A stretch of 35,627 nucleotides of DNA from Microcoleaceae cyanobacterium MO_207.B10. GTDB lineage: Bacteria > Cyanobacteriota > Cyanobacteriia > Cyanobacteriales > Microcoleaceae. A program made the position numbers and the translations under genes. Positions 6,476 to 16,877 of this stretch are shown here, one piece after another. The stretch covers positions 1 through 35,627 of the forward strand of contig JASJEE010000012.1 of the NCBI GenBank assembly GCA_030064835.1, written 5' to 3'. Position 1 is the first letter of the stretch. Each line of letters opens with the position of its first letter. The notes beneath the pieces were generated by a model. The model was not told the origin of the DNA. It saw only the letters and a program-made list of their open reading frames with translations, and did not search any database.

Positions 6476-8311
6476 TTAAAACTCAGCCGTTTCAGAGTCA
6501 AAAGATTCTTCCGTAGACTCAGTTTTTTCTACGTCAACAGTTTCTAATTCTGGTGTAGTTTCTGGTTGATCATTTTCTACTTTTTCTACTTCAGGTAGAG
6601 TAGACGTTTCTGGCGACTCCATAATTTCTGATCCATTTGGAGTCAGACTAGAAGTTTCTTCCGGTGCAAGTTCCTCTGGTGGAATTGGTACGGGGGTTTC
6701 CTCTACTATTTCCGGTAGAGTGGGAGACTGATTTGGTTCTAGTGATTCTTTAGTTTCAGATTCTCTTGGGATATTTACAGTTTCTTCAGCAGTTGGTGTT
6801 TCAGTTGTTTGGTTTAACTGTTGTTCCTGTGTACTTGTAACTGTTTCTTTGCCTTTAAATCTACGTCTAACCAGGTTCATAAATTCCCCCATCTTTTCTT
6901 TTGTTGTTTTTTGTGACTTTGTTGATGGAGTCGAATCGGTTTCTGAGGTTTCTGCTTCAATGACAGTCGGTTCGCTTACAGGAGTTTCTTCTGACTCTAT
7001 ATTTGTAGGAGTTTCTGGTGTTGGTTCTACTTCTTCAACCTCGTCAATGACAGTCGGTTCGCTTACAGGAGTTGCTTCTGATTCTGTATTTGTGAGATTT
7101 TCTGGTGTTGGTTCTGCTGCTTCAACCTCTTCAATGACAGTCGGTTCGCTTACAGGAGTTTCTTCTGATTCTGTATTTGTAGGAGTTTCTGGTGTTGCTT
7201 CTGCTGCTTCAACCTCGTCAATTACAGTCGGTTCGCTCACAGGAACTTCTTCCGGTTGAGGCTCAACTTGTATAGACTCACTAGAGGATGTTGTTTCTGT
7301 CTCTGGAGTTGGTTCGGTAACTGCGGGAGTTTCCTCTACTTCAGGAGTTATTTCTGGTTGAGGTTTTTCATATACATAATTCGGGTCAACTATACTATAT
7401 GCTTGCTGGAGTGAAATTTCCCCTTTGATGATCTGACTGAGAATATCTTCTTGATCTGGTTGGTAGGTAACAAGGCGAGCTGTATTGTTATAGATATTAT
7501 TGAGTGGATTGCCTAGTTCATCAATATATTCCAACTTTACCCAATTTTTTCCTGGATGAAATCCCTGTAAATATATTGGCTGCCATTGATCGGTAACAAA
7601 ACTGGTACCATTGACCGTAACGCGGATTCGCCAATCAATTATTTCATCTTCAGGATCTTGTTGTGCGATCAAGTGCAACGGAGCATTGGTAAGATAGAAG
7701 TCTAACATGATTGGTTCTGCTCCATAACTACCTACAGGACTGTTATAGGTTAATAAAGGTAAATTGGGAGCGGGATTATTATTAGATGTTTTAGTAAAGA
7801 TATGAAATGTTGTTTGAGCGTATGCTCCTTCGTTTTTGAAACTTTCATTCCAAGGTCGGCAAGCAAAAATTCTTAGGGTATGAGTGCCTGGTTCTAAGTC
7901 TGATATGGTCAGGGATTGATTTATGTCATAAATTTTTGTATAAGGTTTGTTGTCTAAAATTACTTCTAAGTATGGTCCTAATCCCTGGTCTGACTTAAAT
8001 ACTGGTAAGTCTTGCACCTGTAGTTGAACGTTGATGGTATTATCTTGAAATATTTGGTTGGGTTGGGGATTTTGTATTGTAACTTGGGGTTGGTAAATAT
8101 CGAGGGCCTGATGGAGTTGTTGAATTAGTTCTGGGGGAGAAACTTCTGAGATTTTGGGAGTAACAGCACCAGTTACAGATTTTTGTGGGCGTAGTTTTGG
8201 TAGTTCAGGGAGGCGATCGCTACAACTAACTAGACCTGAAACTAAAACTATTGATATGAGGAATGTCAATAGTTTTCTGAGATATGTTCCTCGCAAATTG
8301 ATGCCAAACAC
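6476..8311 (-). CDS. Putative lipoprotein with Glu/Pro/Thr repeat region
   Basis: The family is not known to me by function. The 611-residue protein starts with a basic then hydrophobic signal (residues 10-29) and a lipobox LVSC at 27-30, so C30 is probably lipidated. Residues 50-300 form a conserved-looking beta-rich region, including a phrase such as HTLRIFACRPWNESFK. This may be two Ig-like modules. From about 310 to the end the sequence is acidic and rich in Glu, Pro, Thr and Ser, probably disordered. It includes a 29-residue tandem repeat built on PVSEPTVI (three full units and a partial one), encoded by exact 87-bp units. It may be a spacer or wall-associated protein. It is divergent from psaA and ends before a clear terminator. 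Confidence 0.8.
   Translation of the reverse strand: MFGINLRGTYLRKLLTFLISIVLVSGLVSCSDRLPELPKLRPQKSVTGAVTPKISEVSPPELIQQLHQALDIYQPQVTIQNPQPNQIFQDNTINVQLQVQDLPVFKSDQGLGPYLEVILDNKPYTKIYDINQSLTISDLEPGTHTLRIFACRPWNESFKNEGAYAQTTFHIFTKTSNNNPAPNLPLLTYNSPVGSYGAEPIMLDFYLTNAPLHLIAQQDPEDEIIDWRIRVTVNGTSFVTDQWQPIYLQGFHPGKNWVKLEYIDELGNPLNNIYNNTARLVTYQPDQEDILSQIIKGEISLQQAYSIVDPNYVYEKPQPEITPEVEETPAVTEPTPETETTSSSESIQVEPQPEEVPVSEPTVIDEVEAAEATPETPTNTESEETPVSEPTVIEEVEAAEPTPENLTNTESEATPVSEPTVIDEVEEVEPTPETPTNIESEETPVSEPTVIEAETSETDSTPSTKSQKTTKEKMGEFMNLVRRRFKGKETVTSTQEQQLNQTTETPTAEETVNIPRESETKESLEPNQSPTLPEIVEETPVPIPPEELAPEETSSLTPNGSEIMESPETSTLPEVEKVENDQPETTPELETVDVEKTESTEESFDSETAEF
6956..7245 (-). repeat. 87-bp in-frame tandem repeat inside the lipoprotein gene
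   Basis: The marker CAGTCGG recurs at 6964, 7051, 7138 and 7225, exactly 87 bp apart. Units differ at scattered positions, so the array is not brand new. Because 87 is divisible by three, copy-number change would keep the reading frame. Confidence 0.9.
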
Positions 8312-9045
8312 TTACTATACTCCTATAAATTTCAAGTTGACCTGGAAGTTTTTTCTAAGTTTTTCTAATGATAATTTTCTCATTAAATTTAATCTTTTGG
8401 CTGATTCTTGATTGATTTGCGACTAACTTAGTTTTTTTTGTATTTGGTGATTAGTCCTGAAACCTTCTAACTGATGTTGATTGATTGGTTTCGGATTTCA
8501 ATAACTATATGTTGCATTCTTATAAGGAAATAGTAATTAATCCATAAACAATATTGATTAACTTTAGTCATAAGTTCAGAAGAGCTATTCAAAATGTCAT
8601 GATGTCCATTGCCAATATTGTCAATATTGTTTTCAATTAACGATTAAATAAGTTTAACTTTGAGTTTTGTAAACTTTAAGGCAATCTGCCTTGACTTTTG
8701 TTCATTGCTGTGAATGATATAACGGTCAATATTAATAGAACATCAAGAAATTTTAATAATTGTAAAGATACAACTTATACTCGTTAAGCAAGTCTATAAT
8801 CTCCTAAAGAACTTCCAAACGACATCGAATCGGTTCAACCGAGTCTATGTATTTGGAAGAGTTTAGCCAAATTCTTATATAATTTTTTTGTTTTTGGCAT
8901 AAATTTAAAGAGTGCGGTGTTGCACTCGGTGCAAAAAGCAACCAAAGGTTGTAAAATTGCAAAAGATGTTGATAATTCGTTACAACTTTTATCAGGATCT
9001 ACAACACCAAATATAGTTAATTGTCTTTCGGAGAGGAGAGTCTTC
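8312..9045 (+). promoter_or_regulatory. psaA upstream region and leader
   Basis: This 734-bp stretch holds the divergent promoters of the lipoprotein gene and psaA. Candidate psaA elements are TTGACT (8691-8696) with an AT-rich GATATA near 8716, a TATAAT at 8795-8800, and a TATAAT at 8878-8883. None has a perfect partner at ideal spacing, so I do not choose among them. Two small hairpins lie at 8910-8951. The ribosome site GGAGAGGAG (about 9030-9038) sits just before the ATG at 9046. I found no clear paired RpaB (HLR1) site. Confidence 0.45.
8910..8951 (+). promoter_or_regulatory. Two hairpins in the psaA leader
   Basis: GAGTGC-GGTGTT-GCACTC (8910-8927) and CAACC-AAA-GGTTG (8939-8951) are perfect small stem-loops about 95-135 nt before the psaA start. 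If transcription starts at the TATAAT near 8880, they would form the 5' end of the leader RNA. A role in RNA stability or translation is inference. Confidence 0.4.
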
Positions 9046-11301
9046 ATGACCATAAGTCCTCCAGAGCGCGAGGCAAAGGTAAAAGTAACCGTTGACAAGG
9101 ACCCAGTAGCTACTTCATTTGAAAAGTGGGGTAAGCCTGGTCACTTTGATCGGACTTTAGCCAAAGGGCCAAAAACCACTACTTGGATTTGGAACCTCCA
9201 TGCTGATGCTCACGACTTTGATAGTCATACCAGCGATTTAGAAGACGTATCACGCAAAATCTTCAGCGCACACTTTGGCCATCTGGCCGTAATATTTATC
9301 TGGTTGAGTGGCGCATATTTTCATGGCGCTAAGTTTTCCAACTACGAGGCTTGGCTGACAGATCCTACAGGGATTAAGCCTAGTGCTCAAGTAGTTTGGC
9401 CAATCGTTGGCCAAGGAATTTTAAATGCGGATGTTGGCGGTGGTTTCCACGGAATTCAGATCACCTCTGGATTATTCCAGCTATGGCGTGCTTCTGGCAT
9501 AACCAATGAGTATCAACTATATTGCACAGCGATCGGAGCCTTAGTAATGGCCGGTTTGATGCTGTTTGCTGGTTGGTTCCATTATCATAAGAGCGCTCCT
9601 AAGTTGGAATGGTTCCAGAATGTGGAATCAATGATGAACCACCACTTATCGGGTTTATTGGGTCTAGGTTGCTTGTCTTGGGCAGGTCACCAGATTCATG
9701 TATCTCTGCCAATTAACAAATTGTTAGATTCTGGGGTAGCACCTGCAGATATTCCTCTACCTCATGAGTTTCTCTTTGACAAAAGCTTGATGGCAGAGTT
9801 ATATCCCAGTTTTGCTAAAGGTTTAACCCCATTCTTTACATTAAATTGGGGCGAGTACGCTGACTTTTTGACCTTTAAAGGTGGTTTAAACCCTTTAACA
9901 GGCGGCTTGTGGTTATCTGATACAGCTCACCATCACTTGGCATTAGCAGTATTATTCATCATTGCTGGCCATATGTACCGGACAAACTGGGGCATTGGTC
10001 ACAGCATGAAAGAAATCTTAGAAGCTCATAAAGGCCCCCTAACCGGAGAAGGTCATAAAGGTCTCTATGAAATTCTGACAACCTCTTGGCACGCTCAATT
10101 AGCCATTAACTTGGCTATGATGGGCTCCCTGAGCATCATCGTGGCGCATCATATGTATGCAATGCCACCTTATCCCTATATTGCAACTGACTACCCAACT
10201 CAGTTATCCCTATTTACACACCATGTGTGGATTGGTGGATTCCTAATAGTAGGAGCAGGAGCTCATGCTGCCATCTTTATGGTGCGGGATTACGATCCAG
10301 CCAAGAATGTCAATAACCTGTTGGATCGAGTCATTCGTCACCGGGATGCAATTATCTCTCACCTGAACTGGGTTTGTATTTTCCTTGGCTTCCATAGTTT
10401 CGGATTATACGTTCACAACGATACGATGCGTGCCTTCGGTCGTCCCCAGGATATGTTCTCAGATACCGGGATTCAATTACAGCCAATCTTTGCTCAGTGG
10501 GTACAAAATATCCACATGATGGCTCCCGGCAATACTGCTCCTAACGCGATATCATCTGTTAGCCCAATTTTTGGCGGAGATGTATTAGCAGTAGGTGGCA
10601 AGGTAGCAATGATGCCAATGACATTGGGTACGGCGGACTTTATGGTTCACCATATTCATGCCTTTACTATTCACGTTACAGCTCTGATCCTTCTCAAAGG
10701 TGTACTGTATGCCCGTAACTCTCGTCTAATTCCTGATAAGAGTGAACTAGGCTTCCGGTTCCCTTGTGACGGCCCTGGCCGTGGTGGTACTTGTCAAGTA
10801 TCTGGTTGGGACCATGTATTCTTAGGTCTGTTCTGGATGTATAATTCCCTATCAATTGTGATTTTCCACTTTAGTTGGAAAATGCAGTCAGATGTGTGGG
10901 GAACAGTAGACCCAGATGGTACAGTATCTCACATTACCTACGGTAACTTTGCACAAAGTGCAATCACAATCAATGGTTGGTTGCGTGACTTCCTGTGGGC
11001 GCAAGCTTCTCAGGTAATTACATCCTACGGTTCAGCCCTGTCTGCCTACGGTTTGTTGTTCTTAGGCGCACACTTTGTTTGGGCATTTAGCTTAATGTTC
11101 CTGTTCAGTGGTCGTGGCTACTGGCAAGAATTGATCGAGTCAATTGTTTGGGCTCATAATAAGTTAAATTTTGCTCCAGCAATTCAACCTCGTGCTCTTA
11201 GCATCATCCAAGGTCGGGCTGTAGGGGTAGCTCACTACCTCTTAGGAGGAATTGCCACAACCTGGGCGTTCTTCTTGGCTCGAATAATTGCAGTAGGATG
11301 A
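9046..11301 (+). CDS. psaA: Photosystem I P700 apoprotein A1 (PsaA)
   Basis: PsaA is one half of the photosystem I core in the thylakoid membrane. With PsaB it binds P700, the primary electron acceptors and most antenna chlorophylls. The 751-residue product matches the family's length. It starts [14 protein letters not shown] and has eleven hydrophobic segments with many His ligands (for example [20 protein letters not shown]). It carries the FX iron-sulphur motif [12 protein letters not shown] near residue 575 and the C-terminal [20 protein letters not shown]. The frame stays open upstream to a GTG at 8917, but the ATG at 9046 follows a strong ribosome site and gives the conserved N terminus. 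It is followed by psaB after 104 bp with no T-tailed terminator, so the two are cotranscribed. Confidence 0.98.
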   Translation: MTISPPEREAKVKVTVDKDPVATSFEKWGKPGHFDRTLAKGPKTTTWIWNLHADAHDFDSHTSDLEDVSRKIFSAHFGHLAVIFIWLSGAYFHGAKFSNYEAWLTDPTGIKPSAQVVWPIVGQGILNADVGGGFHGIQITSGLFQLWRASGITNEYQLYCTAIGALVMAGLMLFAGWFHYHKSAPKLEWFQNVESMMNHHLSGLLGLGCLSWAGHQIHVSLPINKLLDSGVAPADIPLPHEFLFDKSLMAELYPSFAKGLTPFFTLNWGEYADFLTFKGGLNPLTGGLWLSDTAHHHLALAVLFIIAGHMYRTNWGIGHSMKEILEAHKGPLTGEGHKGLYEILTTSWHAQLAINLAMMGSLSIIVAHHMYAMPPYPYIATDYPTQLSLFTHHVWIGGFLIVGAGAHAAIFMVRDYDPAKNVNNLLDRVIRHRDAIISHLNWVCIFLGFHSFGLYVHNDTMRAFGRPQDMFSDTGIQLQPIFAQWVQNIHMMAPGNTAPNAISSVSPIFGGDVLAVGGKVAMMPMTLGTADFMVHHIHAFTIHVTALILLKGVLYARNSRLIPDKSELGFRFPCDGPGRGGTCQVSGWDHVFLGLFWMYNSLSIVIFHFSWKMQSDVWGTVDPDGTVSHITYGNFAQSAITINGWLRDFLWAQASQVITSYGSALSAYGLLFLGAHFVWAFSLMFLFSGRGYWQELIESIVWAHNKLNFAPAIQPRALSIIQGRAVGVAHYLLGGIATTWAFFLARIIAVG

Positions 11302-11329
11302 GAATGCAATAGCATTTTAATATTATTCA

Positions 11330-11360
11330 ATTGGGGATTGACTCATCCTCAATCCCCAAT
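11330..11360 (+). promoter_or_regulatory. Perfect intercistronic hairpin between psaA and psaB
   Basis: ATTGGGGATTGA (11330-11341) and TCAATCCCCAAT (11349-11360) form a perfect 12-bp stem with a 7-nt loop. No U run follows, so it is not a standard terminator. In this position it could mark RNA processing or protect the psaA 3' end. That role is inferred. Confidence 0.75.
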
Positions 11361-11405
11361 ACAATCTAAATTCTCAAAGAACCGCGAGACTTAGATACAA
11401 GATTT

Positions 11406-13622
11406 ATGGCCACAAAATTCCCAAAATTTAGCCAAGACCTGGCACAAGACCCGACCACCCGTCGGCTCTGGTACGGGATCGCTACGGCCCATGACTTTGA
11501 AACCCATGATGGCATGACCGAAGAAAATCTTTACCAAAAGATTTTTGCTTCTCACTTCGGCCATATGGCAATCATTTTCCTCTGGACCTCTGGTAGCCTG
11601 TTCCACGTTGCCTGGCAAGGAAACTTTGAACAGTGGATTAAAGATCCTCTAAATATACGCCCAATTGCCCACGCGATTTGGGACCCTCAATTTGGTCAAC
11701 CTGCAGTGGATGCATTCACTCAAGCAGGAGCCTCTAACCCAGTAGATATTGCATATTCTGGTGTTTACCACTGGTGGTACACCATCGGCATGAGAACTAA
11801 CGGTGACTTATATCAAGGATCTATCTTCCTCCTGATCTTGGCATCCATCATGCTGTTTGCAGGTTGGTTACACCTCCAGCCCAAGTTCCGTCCTAGTCTA
11901 GCTTGGTTCAAAAATGCTGAGTCCCGCTTAAATCACCATTTGGCTGGTTTGTTCGGTGTTAGTTCCTTAGCTTGGACTGGTCACTTGGTTCACGTTGCGA
12001 TTCCTGAATCTCGTGGACAGCACGTTGGTTGGGATAACTTCCTAAGTACCATGCCTCACCCAGCAGGTCTAGCTCCTTTCTTTACAGGAAACTGGGGTGT
12101 TTATGCCCAAAATCCTGATACTGCTAGCCATGTGTTTGGTACTTCAGAAGGTGCAGGAACAGCAATTCTGACTTTCTTGGGTGGTTTCCATCCTCAAACT
12201 GAGTCCTTGTGGTTGACTGATATGGCTCATCACCACTTGGCGATCGCAGTTATCTTTATCATCGCTGGTCATATGTACCGGACTAACTTTGGTATTGGTC
12301 ATAGCATCAAAGAAATGCTGGACTCCAAAGCTGGTCTAATCGGTGGTAAGAGTGAAGGTCAGTTTAACTTGCCTCACCAAGGGTTGTATGAAACTCTCAA
12401 CAACTCTCTACACTTTCAGTTAGCTTTAGCTCTAGCTTCCTTGGGTGTAATTACTTCTTTGGTAGCACAGCATATGTATGCTCTGCCTCCTTATGCTTTC
12501 ATAGCGAAGGATTACACTACAATGGCTGCGCTTTATACCCACCACCAGTATATTGCTGGTTTCATTATGGTAGGTGCTTTTGCTCACGGTGCTATTTTCC
12601 TAGTTCGGGATTATGACTCAGAGCAAAACAAAGGTAACGTGCTGGATCGCGTATTGCAGCACAAAGAGGCAATTATCTCACACTTAAGCTGGGTGTCTCT
12701 GTTCTTAGGCTTCCACACTCTAAGTCTTTACGTCCACAACGATGTAGTGGTAGCTTTTGGCACTCCTGAAAAGCAAATCTTGATTGAGCCAGTATTTGCT
12801 CAGTTCGTTCAAGCTGCTTCCGGGAAAGCTTTATACGGCATGGATGTGCTGTTGTCTAACTCTGATAGTCTAGCTGCCAATGCAGGTGCTGTATGGTTAC
12901 CAAATTGGTTAGATGCTATCAATAGTGGTACTAACTCTCTGTTCTTAACCATTGGACCTGGAGATTTCTTGGTTCACCATGCGATCGCTCTAGGTTTGCA
13001 CACCACCACCTTAATTCTAGTAAAAGGTGCTTTGGATGCCCGTGGTTCTAAACTAATGCCAGACAAGAAAGACTTCGGCTACGCATTCCCTTGCGATGGC
13101 CCTGGTCGTGGTGGTACTTGCGATATCTCAGCTTGGGATTCCTTCTACCTATCTATGTTCTGGATGTTGAACACAATTGCGTGGCTAACATTCTATTGGC
13201 ACTGGAAACACCTAGCTGTTTGGCAAGGTAACGTTGCTCAGTTCAATGAATCTTCCACATACTTAATGGGATGGTTCCGTGATTATTTATGGCTGAACTC
13301 ATCTCAGTTAATCAACGGTTATAACCCATTTGGAACTAATAACTTGTCTGTTTGGGCTTGGATGTTCCTCTTAGGACACCTAGTTTGGGCAACTGGTTTC
13401 ATGTTCCTCATCTCTTGGCGTGGTTACTGGCAAGAGCTGATTGAAACTCTAGTTTGGGCTCACGAGCGCACTCCTCTAGCTAACTTAGTTCGCTGGAAGG
13501 ATAAGCCTGTTGCTCTTTCTATCGTTCAAGCTCGTGTAGTTGGTTTAGCTCACTTCACGGCAGGTTTTGTCATAACCTATGCAGCATTTGTAATTGCTTC
13601 TACTGCTGGTAAGTTTGGTTAA
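11406..13622 (+). CDS. psaB: Photosystem I P700 apoprotein A2 (PsaB)
   Basis: PsaB pairs with PsaA to form the PSI reaction-centre core and shares the FX 4Fe-4S cluster. The 738-residue product has the family N terminus ([16 protein letters not shown]), eleven membrane segments, and His-rich chlorophyll sites such as [20 protein letters not shown]. It also has [12 protein letters not shown] near residue 560 and the C-terminal [20 protein letters not shown]. The length is that of intact PsaB. The start ATG at 11406 has little Shine-Dalgarno character, unlike psaA. That may suit translation coupled to, or independent of, the intercistronic hairpin just upstream. A good terminator follows 50 bp after the stop. 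Confidence 0.98.
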   Translation: MATKFPKFSQDLAQDPTTRRLWYGIATAHDFETHDGMTEENLYQKIFASHFGHMAIIFLWTSGSLFHVAWQGNFEQWIKDPLNIRPIAHAIWDPQFGQPAVDAFTQAGASNPVDIAYSGVYHWWYTIGMRTNGDLYQGSIFLLILASIMLFAGWLHLQPKFRPSLAWFKNAESRLNHHLAGLFGVSSLAWTGHLVHVAIPESRGQHVGWDNFLSTMPHPAGLAPFFTGNWGVYAQNPDTASHVFGTSEGAGTAILTFLGGFHPQTESLWLTDMAHHHLAIAVIFIIAGHMYRTNFGIGHSIKEMLDSKAGLIGGKSEGQFNLPHQGLYETLNNSLHFQLALALASLGVITSLVAQHMYALPPYAFIAKDYTTMAALYTHHQYIAGFIMVGAFAHGAIFLVRDYDSEQNKGNVLDRVLQHKEAIISHLSWVSLFLGFHTLSLYVHNDVVVAFGTPEKQILIEPVFAQFVQAASGKALYGMDVLLSNSDSLAANAGAVWLPNWLDAINSGTNSLFLTIGPGDFLVHHAIALGLHTTTLILVKGALDARGSKLMPDKKDFGYAFPCDGPGRGGTCDISAWDSFYLSMFWMLNTIAWLTFYWHWKHLAVWQGNVAQFNESSTYLMGWFRDYLWLNSSQLINGYNPFGTNNLSVWAWMFLLGHLVWATGFMFLISWRGYWQELIETLVWAHERTPLANLVRWKDKPVALSIVQARVVGLAHFTAGFVITYAAFVIASTAGKFG

Positions 13623-13668
13623 TTTTTATAGATTATCAAAACCCTAGTTTAGTAGATTAATTAAAAAA

Positions 13669-13697
13669 AACCTCCTGCTTTTAGTAGGGGGTTTTTT
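13669..13697 (+). terminator. Terminator of the psaAB operon
   Basis: AACCTCCT pairs with AGGGGGTT (one G-T pair) around GCTTTTAGT and is followed by a run of seven T. It lies about 50 bp after the psaB stop. Confidence 0.85.
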
Positions 13698-13868
13698 TCA
13701 GTTATATCAAGTCTCATTAATTAGCCGTAATCAATCAGCTATCTTTAGTCATCTAAAGATAACTAACTTTTTGTATTGTGGTTAATTAATGCAACTTTAT
13801 ATTACATTTTCAAATAAATTATCATTCTTTAGTGTGCAACTTCCCTCAATCTATATCTGTAAATTATC

Positions 13869-14162
13869 ATGTCAGCTTCTACTGAAAACCTCTACAATTT
13901 TGTCATTTTCTGTCAACAACGCATCACTGGAGATGAGAAAGGAGAAGCACAAATATTTTTAGACCGCTTTTTTAAAGCTTTCGGACATGAGGGAGCAATA
14001 GAAGCAGGAGCAACTTACGAAAAAAGAGTTAAAAAAGGTAGTAAAAAAGGCAACACAGGTTTTGCTGATTTAGTCTGGAAACCACGGGTTTTAATAGAAA
14101 TGAAAAAACGTGGCGAAGACTTAAATAAATACTATTCCCAAGCATTTGATTATTGGAATTGA
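13869..14162 (+). pseudogene. MmeI-like restriction-methylation enzyme, N-terminal nuclease fragment
   Basis: The 97-residue product matches the N terminus of single-chain MmeI-type (type IIL/IIG) restriction-methylation enzymes. The stretch KGEAQIFLDRFFKAFGH is followed by GFADL and LIEMKKRG, which hold the nuclease residues D67, E77 and K79 of a PD-(D/E)xK site. Intact relatives continue from QAFDYW into a long helical linker. Here TGA (14160-14162) follows FDYWN, and the methylase half resumes at once in another frame. The nuclease fragment alone is unlikely to be stable or specific. About 250 residues of the ancestral protein appear to be missing at this junction, compared with a usual length of about 920. 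Confidence 0.8.
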
Positions 14163-15852
14163 GGCAGCAACTACTATTAAAGAGTTGAATAAATTGCAGC
14201 TTGAACTACAAGGTTATCGAGTTTTAGACCCTGCTTGTGGTTCGGGAAATTTTCTTTATATTGCTTATCAGGAGTTGAAAAGAATTGAACAGTTATTATT
14301 GGAAAAAGTTGTTAGTCGTCGCCGTTCAAAAGGGGAACAAATAGAAATGAGTTTTGTTACTCCGGTACAATTTTATGGAATGGATAATAATCAATTTGCT
14401 GTGGAATTAGCAAGAGTAACTTTAATGATTGCTAGGAAGGTTGCTATTGATAAGTTTAAGTTAACTGAAGCTGCTTTGCCTTTGGATACTCTGGATAAAA
14501 ATATTGTTTGTCAAGATGCTTTATTTACTAAATGGCCGAAAGCTAATGCTATTATTGGTAATCCTCCTTTTTTAGGGGGAAAACATATCAGATTAGCTGT
14601 TGGAGATGAGTATGTGGATAGAGTTTTTGAGAAGTTTTCGGATGTGAAAGATTCTGTGGATTTTTGTTGTTATTGGTATCGAATAGCTCACGAATATTTA
14701 GGAGAAAATGGTAGAGCTGGGTTAGTAGGAACAAATTCTGTTAGTCAGGGAAAAAGTAGAGTTGCATCTCTGGATTTTATTACTCAAAATGGTGGTTATA
14801 TCCATGAGGCTATTTCGACTCAACCTTGGTCTGGGGAAGCAAAAGTTCATGTTAGTATTGTTAATTGGAGTAGGCAAAAACCAGAAATTTACTATTTAGA
14901 TAATCAACAAGTTAGTCAGATTAATTCATCTTTGACTTCGACTATTGATGTTTCTGGAGCTGTTAAGTTAAAGGCTAATAAAAATAAATGTTTTCAAGGA
15001 GTAATTCCTGTAGGTAAGGGTTTTATTATTACTGAGGAATTAGTAATAAATTGGATTGAAGCTGATGGTAAAAATCAAGACGTTTTGAAGTTATTTTCTA
15101 TGGGTGAAAATTTAGCTCAAAATCCATTAGGTAAACCTGAAAGATGGATTATTGATTTTAATGATATGAGTTTAGAAGATGCTAGTAATTATAGTTTACC
15201 TTTTGAATATATTAAAATTACTGTGAAGCCAGAACGTGATAATAATCGGAGAAAAGCAACAAAAATAAATTGGTGGAAATATGGAGAAAAAAGACCAGGA
15301 ATGAGAAAAGCGATCGCTCCTTTATCATATTATTTTGCTGTACCTAGAGTTTCTAAATGGGCGGTATTTTTACCAGTATCTATTAATTGGCTTCCAGGCG
15401 ATAAATCAGTAGTTGTTGCTTCTGAAGATTTTTACATTCTTGGCATTCTTTTATCTCAAGTTCATCGTATCTGGATGAACGCTCAAAAATCTACTCTTAA
15501 AGCAGATATTGCCTATACTCATAATACCTGTTTTGAAACTTTTCCATTTCCTCAAAACCCAAGCCAAAAATTAGTTCAGGAAATTCGCCAAACTACCCAA
15601 AAATTACATCAATACCGCACAGAACAAATGGAAGAAAAACAGTGGGGAATAACTAAACTTTATAATCAATTTTTTACCGAACCTACTAGCCAACTATTTA
15701 AACTTCATGCTCAATTAGATAAGTTAGTCATACAAGCTTATAAATTTAATCAGAATGACAATATTTTGGAAAAAATTTTACAATTAAACTTAGAATTAGC
15801 AGCAATAGAAAAACAAGGTCAACAAATAGTCGGACCTTGGTTTCCTAATTAA
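14146..15852 (+). pseudogene. MmeI-like enzyme, methyltransferase and target-recognition part
   Basis: This frame (TTG at 14146, no ribosome site) encodes the C-terminal part of the same gene. It opens at IEAATTIKELNKL, then has the SAM-binding motif VLDPACGSGNFLY (about 26-38) and the adenine-methylase motif GNPPFLGG (NPPF at 139-142). A target-recognition region and a helical C-terminal tail follow. The GAHYTS-like motif X and the helical linker that should come before motif I are absent, removed by the same deletion that separates it from the nuclease fragment at 13869-14162. The rest reads open for 560 codons without other lesions, so the break may be recent. Activity is doubtful. The flanks show no partner restriction genes. 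Confidence 0.82.
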
Positions 15853-15931
15853 ATAAATATCAATCATTATTATGCTAATATAGCCTTTTTCAAGCTCGTG
15901 AGGTACAGTTGTTTTTCTGATTTTATCCTCC

Positions 15932-15968
15932 CTATTGTCCCTACTCCCTACTCCCTACTCCCTAAAAC
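15932..15968. repeat. Heptamer array CTACTCC, providing the stop of the SAM methyltransferase
   Basis: CTACTCC three times in perfect phase (15941-15961), then CTAAAAC, with a looser unit to the left. On the minus strand it gives TAG every 7 bases. The methyltransferase gene ends at 15948-15950 within the array. Confidence 0.85.
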
Positions 15969-16676
15969 AAAGGAATTTTGTACCTCACCAATATGGGAAT
16001 TGGTATACATACAATAAGACTTAGGAAAACCTGCCACATATTCCGTATAAACCTGTGCTTCTGGAAATAACAACCTTAGCTCACTCACAGTCAAGACACG
16101 AGTTTCACTCATCTGTTGCCGAATAAATTCTTGCCCTTGTTTTTCCCACCAATTAATCCACCACTGCTTTAGTGAAGTTGGATAAAACCACCACAATGGG
16201 AGATTACAGTGAGCCTCAATTGGAAACCAAATTGAAGGTGTTTGTATCCAATAACTAGAAGCTAGTCGGCGTACATTTTGAGCAAACATTTTCTGTTTTT
16301 CTAAACCTCCTATATGTTCAATTACACTATTACTAAAAACTAAATCAAATTCACCATCGGCAAAGAATGGAAGACTACAAGCATCTCCCTCTATCCACCG
16401 ATAATTCTGTTTCCAATTTTTCTCCCTGTTTCTATTATATTTTTCCAGTTCTGTAGACAAATTCAAGAGAGTTATATCTAGGTCAATATCAATCATTTCC
16501 CACATTTCGGGTCTGCCTCCCAGATCGAGAACTTTAGCGCCTTTTTGGGGACGTAATAACTTCAAAAATGTAGCCATCCGACTTGTTCGCCAGACTTTTT
16601 GCATTTTAGGTTTGATTTGTTTATTAATTAGAGAATTTAGCATCATTATTAATGAAATTGATGAATTTACAATCAT
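15948..16676 (-). CDS. Class I SAM-dependent methyltransferase
   Basis: The product is about 242 residues, counted from the ATG at 16676 (a TTG at 16682 and internal Met codons are alternatives). The Rossmann-type motif I reads VLDLGGRPEMW, the acidic strand-2 end is IDIDLD, and the motif II/III region is EGDACSLPF followed by DLVFSNSVIEHIG, which is typical of methyltransferase type 11 proteins. The C-terminal half is rich in Trp and aromatic residues, which may form the acceptor site. The substrate cannot be told from sequence; small-molecule or sugar-linked acceptors are usual in the family. The last residues (VLGSRE) and the stop come from a heptamer repeat. The neighbour across 200 bp is divergent. 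Confidence 0.82.
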   Translation of the reverse strand: MIVNSSISLIMMLNSLINKQIKPKMQKVWRTSRMATFLKLLRPQKGAKVLDLGGRPEMWEMIDIDLDITLLNLSTELEKYNRNREKNWKQNYRWIEGDACSLPFFADGEFDLVFSNSVIEHIGGLEKQKMFAQNVRRLASSYWIQTPSIWFPIEAHCNLPLWWFYPTSLKQWWINWWEKQGQEFIRQQMSETRVLTVSELRLLFPEAQVYTEYVAGFPKSYCMYTNSHIGEVQNSFVLGSRE

Positions 16677-16877
16677 CGACAAAACTCAATAGTATATTAG
16701 CTTTATATATCAAATTTTATCCCATACTTTGAGATAAAGTAAACTCAATCCCTAGCTGATAAGCTTATAATTTAGAAATTAATTGTCAACTTTTGCTTGA
16801 ACAAAGTGGCTATAGTTTTAGATTTAGGTTCTAACTGCCTGGCAATTTCTGCAAATTTTATTTCTTCCTTATTTCTA

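Noticed and set aside
8917-9045. Upstream GTG extension of psaA
   Set aside because: The 43 extra residues are not part of PsaA. The ATG at 9046 has a strong ribosome site and gives the conserved N terminus.
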